The notes: generated from the sequence alone by a model not told the origin. DNA of 64,000 bases from Caulobacterales bacterium (GCA_016183935.1 JACPDR010000030.1:59212-123211); one strand, 5' to 3'. Counted from the stretch's first letter, positions 1-9,632 are shown. Made by a program: numbers and translations.

Positions 1-1782
1 CCGGCCGCCCTTCAGCACCAGGATCTGGTCGGCGTCGGCGATGGTCGACAGCCGGTGCGCCACCACCAGCGTCGTCCGCCCGCTGCGAGCCCGGCGCAGC
101 GTCTTCTGGATCGCCGCCTCGGTGCGGCTGTCCAGCGCGCTGGTCGCCTCGTCGAGGATCAGGATGCACGGATCGGCCAGCAGGGCGCGGGCGATGCCGA
201 CGCGCTGGCGCTCGCCGCCTGACAGCTTCAGCCCCCGCTCGCCCACCATGGTGTCCATGCCCTGCGGCAGGGCGCGGATGAACTCGTCCAGCTCGGCCGC
301 GTCGGCCGCCGCCCAGATCGCCGCCTCGTCCGCGTCGGGCCGGGCGAAGCCGATGTTGGCGCGGATGGTGTCGTTGAACAGCGCCACGTCCTGGGGGACC
401 AGCGCCACCGCCGCGCGTAGGGATTCCTGCGTCGCCTGCCGCGCGTCGAGACCGTCGATCAGCACCCGCCCCTCCTGCGGGTCGAGCAAGCGCAAGGCCA
501 GCTTGACGACCGTCGACTTGCCCGAGCCGGACGGTCCGACCAGGGCCGTCGTGGTCCCCGGCGGCGCGACGAAGCTGACGTCCTCCAGCCCATTGGCCCG
601 GGCGTCGTGGCGGAAGCCGACCTGCTCGAACGCCAGCGCCGCGCCGCGCGCGTCCGCCGGTCGGGGCAGCGGCACGGCGTCGGGCGCGTCCGCGACCTGC
701 GGCGTCTGACGCGTCACCTTCAGCATCTCCTCCATGTCTATGAAGGACTGCCGGATTTCCCGATAGGCGAAGCCCAGGATGTTCAGCGGCGCATACAGGG
801 AGATCATGATCAGCACGGCCGCCATCACGTCGCCCGGCCCCATCCGCCCCGCCGCCGCCTCGAACCCGGCCATGACCGCCATCACGGCGAGGCCGAGGTT
901 CATGATCGTGGCCTGGATGATGTTCAGCAGCGCCAGCGAACTGTTGGCCTTGAGCGCCGCCCGCGTGTAGTCGCCCAGCGCCTCGTCATAGACCCGCGCC
1001 GCCCGCGCCTCGGCCCCGAACGACTTGACCGTCTCGTAGTTGAGCAGGGCGTCGACCGAGACCCCGGCCGCCTGGGTGTCGGCCGCGTTCATCTCGCGCC
1101 GGTGCTCGATCCGCCAGTTCGACAGGGCGAAGGTGGTCACGGCGTAGATCGCCACCACGGCCACCGCCACGGCCCCGAACCGCCAGTCGTATTTCCCGGC
1201 CAGAACCCCCGCCGCCAGCACCAGCTCGACCCCGGTGGGGATCAGGTTGAAGGCGAGGATGCGCATCAGGAAGTCGACCGCCCGCGCGCCGCGATCCATG
1301 GTCCGCGACAGCGAACCGGACCGCTTGGTCTGGTGGAAATCCAGCGACAGGCTCAGTGCGTGGGCGAAGGTCTCGGTCGCCGCCGTCCGCTGCGCCGCCG
1401 AGCGCACCGGGGCGAACACCACGTCCGAGGCGTTGGGCGCGATCGCCGACAGCAGGCGCACGAAGGCCCAGCCGATGGCGAACGCGCCGAAGCCCCAGGC
1501 CATGCCGACCGCCGCCCCCTGCCCCGCCGCCAGCCGGTTCACCGCCGCGCCCAGCACCAGCGGGGCCAGAACGCCCAGCGCCTTGCCTCCCAGCGTCATA
1601 CTGATCGCCGCCAGCAGGCGAAGGGGCAGCTGCGGCGCGTTCGACCGCCGCACGAGCCGCATCAGGTCCAGCAGCGCCTGGCCGGTCGGCGGGCCCTTTG
1701 GAGCCTCGACCGGCGGCGCGCCCTGGGCGGCCTTGGCCACCGAATCGCCCCGTCGTCCTGTCCGCTCGCCCAGTCTCGCCAT
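1..1782 (-). CDS. ABC exporter, fused permease-ATPase (ATM1/multidrug type), 3' end off window
   Basis: Inner-membrane half-size ABC exporter with the transmembrane domain fused to the ATPase. The frame stays open to the left edge, so the last few dozen residues are missing. The first ~330 residues are the membrane domain, with the conserved segment FHQTKRSGSLSR near residue 150 that is typical of ATM1/HMT1-like exporters. The ATPase shows Walker A GPSGSGKST (about 416-424), signature LSGGERQR (about 520-527), Walker B ending LILDEAT, D-loop SALD and H-loop AHRLST. An in-frame ATG at 1791 is an alternative start; neither has a clear ribosome binding site. The substrate cannot be read from sequence; glutathione-linked or lipophilic compounds are usual for this type. 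Confidence 0.9.
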   Translation of the reverse strand, partial: MARLGERTGRRGDSVAKAAQGAPPVEAPKGPPTGQALLDLMRLVRRSNAPQLPLRLLAAISMTLGGKALGVLAPLVLGAAVNRLAAGQGAAVGMAWGFGAFAIGWAFVRLLSAIAPNASDVVFAPVRSAAQRTAATETFAHALSLSLDFHQTKRSGSLSRTMDRGARAVDFLMRILAFNLIPTGVELVLAAGVLAGKYDWRFGAVAVAVVAIYAVTTFALSNWRIEHRREMNAADTQAAGVSVDALLNYETVKSFGAEARAARVYDEALGDYTRAALKANSSLALLNIIQATIMNLGLAVMAVMAGFEAAAGRMGPGDVMAAVLIMISLYAPLNILGFAYREIRQSFIDMEEMLKVTRQTPQVADAPDAVPLPRPADARGAALAFEQVGFRHDARANGLEDVSFVAPPGTTTALVGPSGSGKSTVVKLALRLLDPQEGRVLIDGLDARQATQESLRAAVALVPQDVALFNDTIRANIGFARPDADEAAIWAAADAAELDEFIRALPQGMDTMVGERGLKLSGGERQRVGIARALLADPCILILDEATSALDSRTEAAIQKTLRRARSGRTTLVVAHRLSTIADADQILVLKGGR

Positions 1783-1872
1783 GGAGCCCATATGGCCCGC
1801 GCCGCCCGCGTTCGCAAAGCGGCATCGCCCGTGGATGAATCCGTCGCCTGCATCGGGCATAGTCGGGCGGCC

Positions 1873-2472
1873 ATGTCATTCTGCGCCGCCCCCGCCGAAG
1901 CCGCCGTCGCGGCCACCGCCCTGCCCCCCGCCGCGGCTCCGCCGACGGCCGTCGATCGCCCGCTGGTCTGCGCCATCAACCACCAGCAGGACCGCGAACG
2001 CGACGGCCGCACGACCGTCGTGGTCATCCAGCCCTTCGGCTACATCAACGAGCGCACCGGCCGCGCCATCTGGGTTCCGGCCGGCTACGTCACCGACTTC
2101 GCCTCGATCCCGAGAGTCGGCCGCTGGCTGATCCCCCCCTTCGGCCGCCACGCCATCGCGGCCGTCGTCCATGACTGGCTGTACTCGATCGGCGAACCCG
2201 GGCGACGAGGCGAAGCCGACGACATCTTCCGCGACGCGTTGCAGGAACTCGGCGTCGGCGTTGCTCGCCGCAACATCATGCACGGCGCGGTCACCGCCTT
2301 CGGCGCCGGCGGCTACGACCGCGCCGCGGCGACGTGGGCGACCCAATTCATGGACTGGCGCACCGGCGATCCGCTGCCGCCGCCCGCCCCGCGCGAGGCC
2401 TTCTTCGGCGACGGGGATCCGGCGGTGATCGCGGGCATCAAGTCACAGCCGCCCGCGAACTGCGGCCCATAG
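1873..2472 (+). CDS. DUF1353 family protein
   Basis: A 199-residue protein of unknown function. After a low-complexity Ala/Pro stretch (about residues 5-25) it has the DUF1353 core: VPAGYVTDFASIPR followed by a conserved HDWLY motif about 20 residues later. Members are common in phages and bacteria, and no reaction is established. An earlier in-frame ATG at 1792 would overlap the 5' end of the divergent ABC exporter, so the later ATG is preferred. The 3' end overlaps the convergent gene at 2443 by 30 bases. Confidence 0.75.
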   Translation: MSFCAAPAEAAVAATALPPAAAPPTAVDRPLVCAINHQQDRERDGRTTVVVIQPFGYINERTGRAIWVPAGYVTDFASIPRVGRWLIPPFGRHAIAAVVHDWLYSIGEPGRRGEADDIFRDALQELGVGVARRNIMHGAVTAFGAGGYDRAAATWATQFMDWRTGDPLPPPAPREAFFGDGDPAVIAGIKSQPPANCGP

Positions 2473-3069
2473 CAGTCGCATCCGCTTCTCCAGCGGCCCC
2501 GCGCCGGGCCGTCGCGCCAGCGTCGCCGGCAGGACGGCGGGAAAGGCTTGGACCGGCAGGGCGCGGGCGGCGCGGGCCGCCTCCGCCAGGGCTGCGCGCG
2601 CCTCGTCGAAACGCCCCGTCTGGACCAGGCCCCAGACCCGGCCCGCCGGGGCCGCGCCCCCCGGCTCGGCGGCCGCCAAAATCCGCGCCGCCAACTGCAT
2701 CGGGCCGACGTAGAAGGCGTCGAGATCGTGGGCCTCGCCGTGCACCCGGCCGATGTGGGCCTCGATCAGGGCCTCGAACGGCGCCCGCTCAAGCCCGCGC
2801 CGGGCGACCATGTCGGTCAGGGCCTCCAGCACCGGATGGCCCTTGCGCGCCACGCCGGCGAACACCCCGTCCAGCTGCTCCCGCCACCAGGCGTAGCGCA
2901 TCTCGGCCAGCAGCGGTTGGGTGACCCGGGTTGGAATGGCCAGCAGTTCGGCCTCGAACGCATACAGGGCGACCAGATCGGCGCGCGCCTGCGCATCGGC
3001 CGCGAACCGGCTGGACAGCCAGCGGTCGGGATCGGCCGCGCGGACCTGTTCGTCGAGGGAAGGGTTCAC
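2443..3069 (-). CDS. Squalene/phytoene synthase-like protein (NDUFAF6-like), probably not a classical prenyl synthase
   Basis: A 208-residue protein with the fold signature of squalene/phytoene synthases: an early LYAFEAEL segment, MRYAWWREQLDG, and HDLDAFYVGP in the second half. The two aspartate-rich motifs that bind prenyl diphosphate in true synthases are not visible: the first position reads FEAELLAIP, and no second DxxxD follows. The protein is also shorter than the usual ~280 residues. This pattern is known from NDUFAF6-type proteins that help assemble complex I, so an assembly role is possible but inferred. It is the last gene of the secD-secF side of the cluster and is separated from the upstream membrane protein by 115 bases. 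Confidence 0.7.
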   Translation of the reverse strand: MNPSLDEQVRAADPDRWLSSRFAADAQARADLVALYAFEAELLAIPTRVTQPLLAEMRYAWWREQLDGVFAGVARKGHPVLEALTDMVARRGLERAPFEALIEAHIGRVHGEAHDLDAFYVGPMQLAARILAAAEPGGAAPAGRVWGLVQTGRFDEARAALAEAARAARALPVQAFPAVLPATLARRPGAGPLEKRMRLLWAAVRGRL

Positions 3070-3184
3070 TCTCTACCGCTCACCCGGCGAAGACCGGGCC
3101 CAGATGCGAAAACGCCGCGCCCTCACGGACGCGACGTTTCCTTATGCCATTCCGTCGCGAGTCGTGACCCGCCGACGATCGGAT

Positions 3185-3814
3185 TCAGCCGAACAGGGTC
3201 TGATACATCGCCATCGAGGTCAGCATCGGCAGCGACAGCAGCATGTTGATACGGCTGGCCAGCATGGCGACGCGCGCCGCCTTCGCCTTGGCGTCGTCCT
3301 CGACGGCGACGATGCCCAGCGCCCGCTTCTGGTTCGGCCAGATCACGCCCCAGACGTTGAGGAACATGATGATGGCCAGCCACACGCCGGTCCCCATGAG
3401 GATGTATTTCTGTTGCCCTTCGACAAGGCCGCCCGCCAGACCGAAGCTCATGACCTCGTGGGCGTAATTGGCCTCCGTCTGCTGCTTCAGGATCAGCACT
3501 CCGACCCCGAAAACGACGGTGGCCAGCGCCGACCAGCGAAACCAGAACAGCGCCTCCGGGGCGATATGCTTGCCGATGGCCGGCTTCAGGTCGGCCGGGA
3601 TCGCTGGCATCACCCGAATCTGGACGAAGTTGAAATACCACAGCAGCCCGATCCACAGGATGCCCGCGCCGACGTGAGCCCACCGGAACACCGCCTGCCA
3701 AAACTGGGACCCAAAGCCGACATCCGACGCTTGGCCGAAGGCGTAGATCATCACTCCCGCAAGCACGAGGCTCAGCAGCACGGTCGTGCGGAAATTCGTA
3801 AGCAGCTTGCCCAT
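3185..3814 (-). CDS. PuuD-like (urate oxidase N-terminal family) integral membrane protein
   Basis: A 209-residue multi-pass membrane protein with hydrophobic segments near residues 10-30, 40-65, 95-120 and 140-165. Motifs such as FRWAHVGAGILWIG, APEALFWFRW and the near-terminal LPMLTSMAMYQTLFG match the membrane part of the urate hydroxylase PuuD family (DUF989). The cytochrome c domain of full PuuD is absent, so urate oxidation is not implied. The histidine in the helix near residue 47 could ligate haem (inference). The start at 3814 has a good GGGAGGGG ribosome binding site; in-frame codons reach further upstream without such support. Confidence 0.75.
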   Translation of the reverse strand: MGKLLTNFRTTVLLSLVLAGVMIYAFGQASDVGFGSQFWQAVFRWAHVGAGILWIGLLWYFNFVQIRVMPAIPADLKPAIGKHIAPEALFWFRWSALATVVFGVGVLILKQQTEANYAHEVMSFGLAGGLVEGQQKYILMGTGVWLAIIMFLNVWGVIWPNQKRALGIVAVEDDAKAKAARVAMLASRINMLLSLPMLTSMAMYQTLFG

Positions 3815-3939
3815 GGTCCACCCCTCCCAGAGCGTTTCGAGAGAACCGTCGGCCCTCGCCGCGCGATTCGTTGAAGCGGCACCATAGCGCCGCTCGCGCC
3901 CGACAAACACCGAAAGACTTTGGGGGCTTTCCCCTGGCC

Positions 3940-4923
3940 TTACGGCTGGCTGGCCATGCCCAGCTTGATCGGCTTGGCGTCGTCGGACGGCCCGCCGCGC
4001 TTCACGCCCCACAGCAGGATGACCGGCGCGCCGACGTAGATCGACGAGTAGGTGCCGACGATGATCCCGAACATCAGGGCCAGCGAGAAGCCGAACAGCG
4101 TCGGCCCGCCGAGGAAGGCCAGCGCCGCCAGCACCATGATCGCGGTGATGCCGGTGATGATGGTCCGCGACAGGGTCTCGTTGATCGACAGATCGATCAC
4201 CTCGCGCAGCGGCATGGTCTTGTACTTGCGCAGGTTCTCGCGAAGGCGGTCGAACACGACGACGGTGTCGTTCATCGAATAGCCGATGATGGTCAGGATG
4301 GCGGCGACCATGTTGAGGCTGAACTCGAGCCGGAACAGCGCGATCAGGCCGAAGGTCAGGACCACGTCGTGCAGCAGGCCGATCACGGCGCCGAAGCCGA
4401 ACTGCGGTTCGAAGCGGAACCAGATGTAGGCGAACATCAATACGACCGCGAGGCCGAGCGCCATCAACCCCGACTGGAACAGCTCGCCGGACACCTTGGA
4501 ACCGACCACGCTGACGCCGGAATAGGTCACCTCGCCGACGGCTTCCGTCACGGCGGCCTCGACTTGCTGGACCACCTGGGTCTGGTCGCGGCCTTCGGGA
4601 ACCTGGAACCGCAGCAGCGCGGTCGAGCCGTCATTCACATTGGAGCCGACCCGCGCGATGCCCTGCACCTGCACGTCGCCAAGGCCCGTTTCACCCACCG
4701 CGGCGCGCAGGTCGTCCAGCGGCAGCACCTGTCCCGCCGGCTTGGCCACCTCCATCGCGGCGCCGCCGCGGAAGTCGATGCCCATGTTCAGGCCGGGATA
4801 GAAGCAGGCGACGATCGAGGCAACGCACAGGATCGCCGACAGCACGCCGAAGCCTCGGGCGTACTTGACGAAATGCAGGTTCGTCTTGACCGGCAGAAGT
4901 CTGATGAGGGGCCATCCACGCAT
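3940..4923 (-). CDS. secF: Protein translocase subunit SecF
   Basis: A 327-residue SecF, the smaller partner in the SecDF complex that uses proton motive force to pull preproteins through SecYEG. It has an N-terminal membrane segment, the signature GIDFRGG just after it, a periplasmic domain, and a C-terminal block of five membrane helices containing GYSMNDTVVVFDRLREN. The start lies 5 bases after the secD stop, so the two are translationally linked. Length is normal for the family. Confidence 0.97.
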   Translation of the reverse strand: MRGWPLIRLLPVKTNLHFVKYARGFGVLSAILCVASIVACFYPGLNMGIDFRGGAAMEVAKPAGQVLPLDDLRAAVGETGLGDVQVQGIARVGSNVNDGSTALLRFQVPEGRDQTQVVQQVEAAVTEAVGEVTYSGVSVVGSKVSGELFQSGLMALGLAVVLMFAYIWFRFEPQFGFGAVIGLLHDVVLTFGLIALFRLEFSLNMVAAILTIIGYSMNDTVVVFDRLRENLRKYKTMPLREVIDLSINETLSRTIITGITAIMVLAALAFLGGPTLFGFSLALMFGIIVGTYSSIYVGAPVILLWGVKRGGPSDDAKPIKLGMASQP

Positions 4924-4928
4924 CGCAA

Positions 4929-6524
4929 TCACTCCGCGATCGGCAGTTTTTTGGGCTTGGTGGCCTTCAGCCACCACGCCAGTCCGACCTGCGCGACCAG
5001 AACGGCCGACAGCATCGAGGTGAAGACGCCGATGGTCAGCGTCCAGGCGAAGCCACGCACCGGCCCGGCCCCGAACATGAACATGATCAGCGCCGCCACC
5101 AGCGTCGTCAGGTTGGCGTCGACGATGGTGCCCATGGCCTTGTTGAAGCCGGCGTCGAGCGAGGCGATGACGGACCGGCCGGCCCGCGCCTCGTCGCGCA
5201 TCCGCTCATAGATCAGCACGTTGGCGTCCACGGCCACGGCGAAGGTCAGCACCAGACCGGCGATGCCGGGCAGGGTCAGGGTCGCCCCGGTCATCGACAT
5301 GGCGGCGACGATCAGCAGGCCGTTGAGCAGCAGGCCGACCACCGAGATGCCGCCGAACAGCAGGCCGTAGGCGCCCAGCATGAAGATCAGGATGATGGCG
5401 AAGCCGACCGCCGTCGACAGCGCGCCCGCCGCCACGGCGTCGGCGCCCAGTTCGGCGGTGACGGTGCGGCGCTCCTCGACCTTAAGCGGCGCCGGCAGGG
5501 CCCCGCCGTTGAGCAGCTTCACCAGCTCGGACGCTTCCGCGATGCTGAAGCCGCCGGTGATCTGTCCGTTGTTGGTGGTGATCGCCGACTGGATGGTCGG
5601 AGCGGAAATCACCTTCCCGTCCAGCAGGATGGCGAAGCGTTTGCCGATGTTGTTGCTGGTCACGTCCGCGAACCGCCGGCCGCCCTGGCTGTCGAAGCGG
5701 AAATCGATGGCGTTCTGCATGTTCTGGTCCTGGCCGACCGAGGCGCTGGCCAGATTCTCGCCGGTCAGGATGATGCGCTTCTCGATCAGCAGCGGGGTCA
5801 CCCCGTCCTGATCGGCGGTCAGCTCCAGGTGCGGCGCCACATTGCCGGCCATCGCGTCGTTGATCAGCAGCGGGTCGCTCTCGACCATCTGGAAGGTCAG
5901 CTGGGCCGTCTGCCCGACCAGCCGCTCCAGCTCGGTCGGATCGTTTTCGCCAGGCGCGACCAGCACGATGCGGTCCGGCCCCTGGCGGGTGATCGAGATC
6001 TCCTTGGTGCCGGTCTCGTCGACGCGGCGGCGCACCACCTCGATCGACTGGCTGACCGCCTCGGACGCCATGTTGTCCAGCGCCGCCTGGGTGAACTCAT
6101 AGCGCAGGCGATCGTCGCCCATGCGCCGGACGGTGCGGTCCGCGAGCCCGCCGGCGCCGGGCCGGACCAGTTCGCGCATCAGGTCGTTGGCCCGATCCAA
6201 TTGCGCCGGGTCGGCCAGGGTGACCACCACGCCGTTGCCCTCGCGGGCGATGTTGGTGAGCTCGATCCCCGCCTCGCCCAGCACCGACCGGGCGTCCTCG
6301 CCCAAGTTGGTCAGCCGCTTCTCGCGCATCGCCGGAAGGTCGACTTCCAGCAGCAGGTACGAGCCGCCCCGCAGGTCCAGCCCGAGGTTCAGAACCTGGC
6401 TCGGGACCCAGCCCGGCAGCGCGGCGCGCTGCTCGGCGGTCAGTATGTTCGGCAGGGCGAACACCAGACCGAACACGAACGACAGGGCGAGAAGGATGAC
6501 CTTCCAGCGCGACAGATGGATCAT
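4929..6524 (-). CDS. secD: Protein translocase subunit SecD
   Basis: A 531-residue SecD. The N-terminal helix is followed by GLDLRGGSYLLLEVD (about residues 45-60), then the large periplasmic domain, and six C-terminal helices with AVAVDANVLIYERMRDE, the conserved proton-pathway region. It works with SecF and YajC on the inner membrane. It lies between yajC (32 bases upstream) and secF (5 bases downstream) in the usual order. Length is typical for alphaproteobacteria. Confidence 0.97.
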   Translation of the reverse strand: MIHLSRWKVILLALSFVFGLVFALPNILTAEQRAALPGWVPSQVLNLGLDLRGGSYLLLEVDLPAMREKRLTNLGEDARSVLGEAGIELTNIAREGNGVVVTLADPAQLDRANDLMRELVRPGAGGLADRTVRRMGDDRLRYEFTQAALDNMASEAVSQSIEVVRRRVDETGTKEISITRQGPDRIVLVAPGENDPTELERLVGQTAQLTFQMVESDPLLINDAMAGNVAPHLELTADQDGVTPLLIEKRIILTGENLASASVGQDQNMQNAIDFRFDSQGGRRFADVTSNNIGKRFAILLDGKVISAPTIQSAITTNNGQITGGFSIAEASELVKLLNGGALPAPLKVEERRTVTAELGADAVAAGALSTAVGFAIILIFMLGAYGLLFGGISVVGLLLNGLLIVAAMSMTGATLTLPGIAGLVLTFAVAVDANVLIYERMRDEARAGRSVIASLDAGFNKAMGTIVDANLTTLVAALIMFMFGAGPVRGFAWTLTIGVFTSMLSAVLVAQVGLAWWLKATKPKKLPIAE

Positions 6525-6556
6525 GCGAGGTTCCCCGACCTTTCAGAGCGCCGTGA

Positions 6557-6883
6557 TCAGGCCTTGGAGATGGTCTTGGTGTCGTTGGCGGCGACGCCGG
6601 TGCGGTCGCGCACCTGGGTGATCATCGCCTTGATGACCCGGACGTTCACGCCCTGGGCGATCTCGACCATGGCCTCGTCGTTCTCGACGCGGGTCACCTT
6701 GCCGACCATGCCGTTCGACAGCACCACCGTGTCGTTGCGCTTCAGGCCCGAGATCATCTCGCGATGGGCCTTGGCCTGTTTCATCTGCGGCCGGACCAGC
6801 AGCAGGTATCCCATTACGCCGATGATGATGATGGGCGCGAAGTTGATCAACATGGCCATCAGGCCGCCGTCGGTGGGAGTCAT
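6557..6883 (-). CDS. yajC: Sec translocon accessory protein YajC
   Basis: A 108-residue single-span membrane protein. The hydrophobic segment at about residues 10-30 is followed by RPQMKQAKAHREMISGLKRNDTVV, the family hallmark, written here as RPQMKQAKAH then GLKRND. It associates with SecDF. The gene is the first of the yajC-secD-secF run, and about 110 bases separate it from the upstream NlpD-like gene, leaving room for a promoter. Confidence 0.95.
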   Translation of the reverse strand: MTPTDGGLMAMLINFAPIIIIGVMGYLLLVRPQMKQAKAHREMISGLKRNDTVVLSNGMVGKVTRVENDEAMVEIAQGVNVRVIKAMITQVRDRTGVAANDTKTISKA

Positions 6884-6994
6884 CGATCGTTCTCTGGATA
6901 CCGGGCCCCGCGGCGCCCTGAAAATGAGGCGCGGAACCTAGGGCGCGTCGCTTCACATTGCAACGCGCCGTCTGGCTTCAGGACACAGGGCGCG

Positions 6995-8083
6995 TCAGCG
7001 CGGCAACACCGTCAGCGGATCGATCGCGTTCGGCTCGTCGCCGCGCATGCGCCAGGTCTCGAAATGGATCGAGGGTTGGCCGTCGCCGGCGGTCGTGCCG
7101 ACCGTGCCGATCGCCTGCCCCGCCTCCACCACGTCGCCGTCGCGCACCAGCGCCGAACCCAGGTGGCCATAGACCGAGCGCCAGCCGTCGCGGTGCACGA
7201 CCAGCACCGTCAGCCCCTGCCCGGCCAGGTCGTCGCCGACATAGCCGACCGTCCCCCAGGCCGAGGCGCGCACCTCGGCCCCCGCGGCCGCGCCGATGTT
7301 CACCCCGTTGTTGCGCTCGCCCATGCCGACGGGGCCGAAGCGCCGCAGGATTTCGCCCCGCACCGGCCAGTCCAGCGTCACCGTCGTCGCGGCGGGCGGC
7401 TCGCCCACCGGTCCGGCGGTCGCCGCCGGCTCGCGCGGCGGCGGCGGCAGGGCCACGGTCACCGTCGGCGGCGGGGGCGGCGGCGGCACCCCGGCGTCGG
7501 GCACATAGACGCCGCTCGGCGACGGCCCGGTGGCGTAGGGATCGCCGCCCATGTCGACGGCGTTGGCCGGCAGGATGATGCGCTGTCCCGGCGACACGTC
7601 CGCCCTCGGCCCGAGGTTGTTCAGGTCGATCAGCGTCTGCACCGGCGTCTGGAAGCGCCGCCCGATGCCCGAGATGGTGTCGCCCGGCTGGATCACGTAA
7701 GCCGCCCCGGCCGTCACCGGCGCACCCGACGCGGGCGGCGGCGGACTGGCGAAGCCCTCCGAGGCCGGTCCCGCCGCGGGGGTCGGCCCGGTATTGTACC
7801 GCGGCGTCGTTCCGACGGGCGCGTCCAGCGCCCCACCGTCGATCTCGGCGACCGGCGCGGTTGCGGGCGGCGGCGCTTCAGTGGCCGGATCGGTCGGTCC
7901 CCGGACGCCCTCGCCGCTCGGCGCCGGGGCGGCGGGTGTGACCGGATAGGCCGGCTGCCGGGCCGGGGCCGGCTCGGCGAAGATCGGATAGCGCGGCTCG
8001 GCCGGATAGCTCGCGCACGCCGCCGTCAGGCTCATCGCCCCCAGCACCGCCAGCGCCTTCAGCCCCGCCCTGATCCGATTCAT
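6995..8083 (-). CDS. LysM / M23-like lipoprotein (NlpD-type, degenerate peptidase)
   Basis: A 362-residue envelope protein. A lipoprotein signal with lipobox LTAAC sits near residues 17-22, a Pro/Ala-rich linker follows, then a LysM domain (about 128-172, YVIQPGDTISGIG). A C-terminal LytM/M23 domain spans about 245-362. The zinc-binding HxxxD motif is replaced by NNGVNI (about 256-261), and the second motif reads SIHFE instead of HLHFE, so the enzyme site is lost. Such proteins (NlpD, EnvC) act as activators of amidases during cell separation. The context surE-pcm-nlpD is a classical order. The start at 8083 is chosen because the lipoprotein signal begins there. Confidence 0.88.
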   Translation of the reverse strand: MNRIRAGLKALAVLGAMSLTAACASYPAEPRYPIFAEPAPARQPAYPVTPAAPAPSGEGVRGPTDPATEAPPPATAPVAEIDGGALDAPVGTTPRYNTGPTPAAGPASEGFASPPPPASGAPVTAGAAYVIQPGDTISGIGRRFQTPVQTLIDLNNLGPRADVSPGQRIILPANAVDMGGDPYATGPSPSGVYVPDAGVPPPPPPPTVTVALPPPPREPAATAGPVGEPPAATTVTLDWPVRGEILRRFGPVGMGERNNGVNIGAAAGAEVRASAWGTVGYVGDDLAGQGLTVLVVHRDGWRSVYGHLGSALVRDGDVVEAGQAIGTVGTTAGDGQPSIHFETWRMRGDEPNAIDPLTVLPR

Positions 8084-8192
8084 GCGCCCGCTCCTCGACT
8101 CGACTCTGCCCCGCCGGACCAGACCCATAAAACCGCGCCAAAGTTGGGCGGGAAGGTTAATGAGAGGTTGCCTGCCCCGTCGTCCACCCCCC

Positions 8193-8837
8193 TCATCCCT
8201 CCTTAGCCGTCCCCTCGACCAGCGGCACGAACCGCACCTCGGCCAGGCTCTCGCGCCGGAACGAACCGTCCTCGAGACTGACATAGCGGTGCAGCCGCTG
8301 CACCGAACTGCGCCCCACCGGGCACACCAGTATCCCGCCCGGCTTCAGCTGGTGCAGCAGTTCGGTCGGTTCGCCCGGCGACGCCGCCGTGACCATGATC
8401 CGGTCGAACGGCGCCTGTTCGGGCCAGCCGAGCCCGCCGTCGCCGTGCCGGGTGATGACGTTGTCGATCTGCAGCACCTTCAGCCGCCGCTCCGCCTCGC
8501 TCAGCAGGCTGCGATACCGCTCCACCGAATAGACATAGCGCGCCAGCCGGCTCAGCACCGCGGCCTGGTAGCCCGACCCGGTGCCGATCTCGAGCACCCG
8601 GTGGCGCGGCTGCACGTCCAGCGCCTGGGTCATCAGACCGACGATATAGGGCTGCGAGATGGTCTGGGCGCAGTCGATCGGCAGGGCCTGGTCCTCCCAC
8701 GCCTGGTCGAGGAATTTCTCGTGCACGAAGACGGCGCGGTCGATCGACTCCATCGCCTCCAGCACCCTGGGGTCCGTCACCCCCTGCTGGCGCAGGCCGA
8801 GGATCAGCCGTCCGGCGCGGTCGTCGTGGAGCCTCAT
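8193..8837 (-). CDS. pcm: Protein-L-isoaspartate O-methyltransferase
   Basis: A 214-residue cytosolic SAM-dependent enzyme that methylates isoaspartyl residues to start repair of aged proteins. The SAM site VLEIGTGSGYQAAVLSRL lies at about residues 80-97, preceded by the family segment AQTISQPYIVGLMTQAL. Its ATG overlaps the surE stop (ATGA), so the two are co-translated. Confidence 0.95.
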   Translation of the reverse strand: MRLHDDRAGRLILGLRQQGVTDPRVLEAMESIDRAVFVHEKFLDQAWEDQALPIDCAQTISQPYIVGLMTQALDVQPRHRVLEIGTGSGYQAAVLSRLARYVYSVERYRSLLSEAERRLKVLQIDNVITRHGDGGLGWPEQAPFDRIMVTAASPGEPTELLHQLKPGGILVCPVGRSSVQRLHRYVSLEDGSFRRESLAEVRFVPLVEGTAKEG

Positions 8838-9625
8838 TCCGCCGCCACCGCCTTCGGCGGCGCCCCGCCCAGCACGCCCTTCAGGTCGTGCACGCTCGGC
8901 ATGTGGGTCAGGTCGATATGCAACGGCGTGACTGAGATCTTGCCCTCATCCATGGCCCGCAGGTCGGTCCCTGCCGGATGCTCCTGCTTCGCCCCGCGGA
9001 AGCTCATCCAGTAATAGTCCCGGCCCCTCAGGTCCGTGCGCCGCACCGCGTGCATCTCGCCGATGTCGCGGAAGCCCTGCCGCGTCACCTCGACCTGGGT
9101 CACCTCCTCCGGCGGCCGGGCGGGGAAGTTCAGGTTCATCACAACGCCATGCTGCCACGGCTGCTCCAGCAGCCGCGCGATGATCGCCGGCGCATAGGCC
9201 TCCGCCGTCTCCCAATGCGCCGTCACCTCGTCGTGGAACCGCTCCAGCGACTGGCTCAGGGCGATCGAGCGGATGCCGAACGCCATCCCCTGCAACGCCC
9301 CCGCCACCGTCCCCGAATAGGAACAGTCCTCGCCGACGTTGTGCCCCCGGTTGACCCCGGACAGCACAAGGTCGGGCCGCTCCGGCATCAGGTCGTTGAC
9401 CGCCAGCACCACGCAGTCGGTCGGCGTGCCGGTCACCGCGAAACGCTTCTCGCCGAACGAATTGACCCGCAGCGGCTCGGTCAGGGTGATCCCCCGCCCC
9501 TTGCCGGACTGCTCGACCGCGGGCGCGCACACCCAGATGTCGTCCGACAGCGTCCGCGCGATCCGCTCCAGGCATTCCAGCCCCTCGGCCTCGATGCCGT
9601 CGTCGTTGGTCAGGAGAATGCGCAT
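8834..9625 (-). CDS. surE: 5'-nucleotidase SurE
   Basis: A 263-residue metal-dependent nucleotidase acting on nucleoside monophosphates. The N terminus MRILLTNDDGIEAEG carries the metal-binding aspartates, and LVLSGVNRGHNVGED supplies the active-site Asn. It lies 7 bases downstream of a small lipoprotein gene and overlaps pcm. Length fits the family. Confidence 0.96.
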   Translation of the reverse strand: MRILLTNDDGIEAEGLECLERIARTLSDDIWVCAPAVEQSGKGRGITLTEPLRVNSFGEKRFAVTGTPTDCVVLAVNDLMPERPDLVLSGVNRGHNVGEDCSYSGTVAGALQGMAFGIRSIALSQSLERFHDEVTAHWETAEAYAPAIIARLLEQPWQHGVVMNLNFPARPPEEVTQVEVTRQGFRDIGEMHAVRRTDLRGRDYYWMSFRGAKQEHPAGTDLRAMDEGKISVTPLHIDLTHMPSVHDLKGVLGGAPPKAVAAE

Positions 9626-9632
9626 TCGGCTC

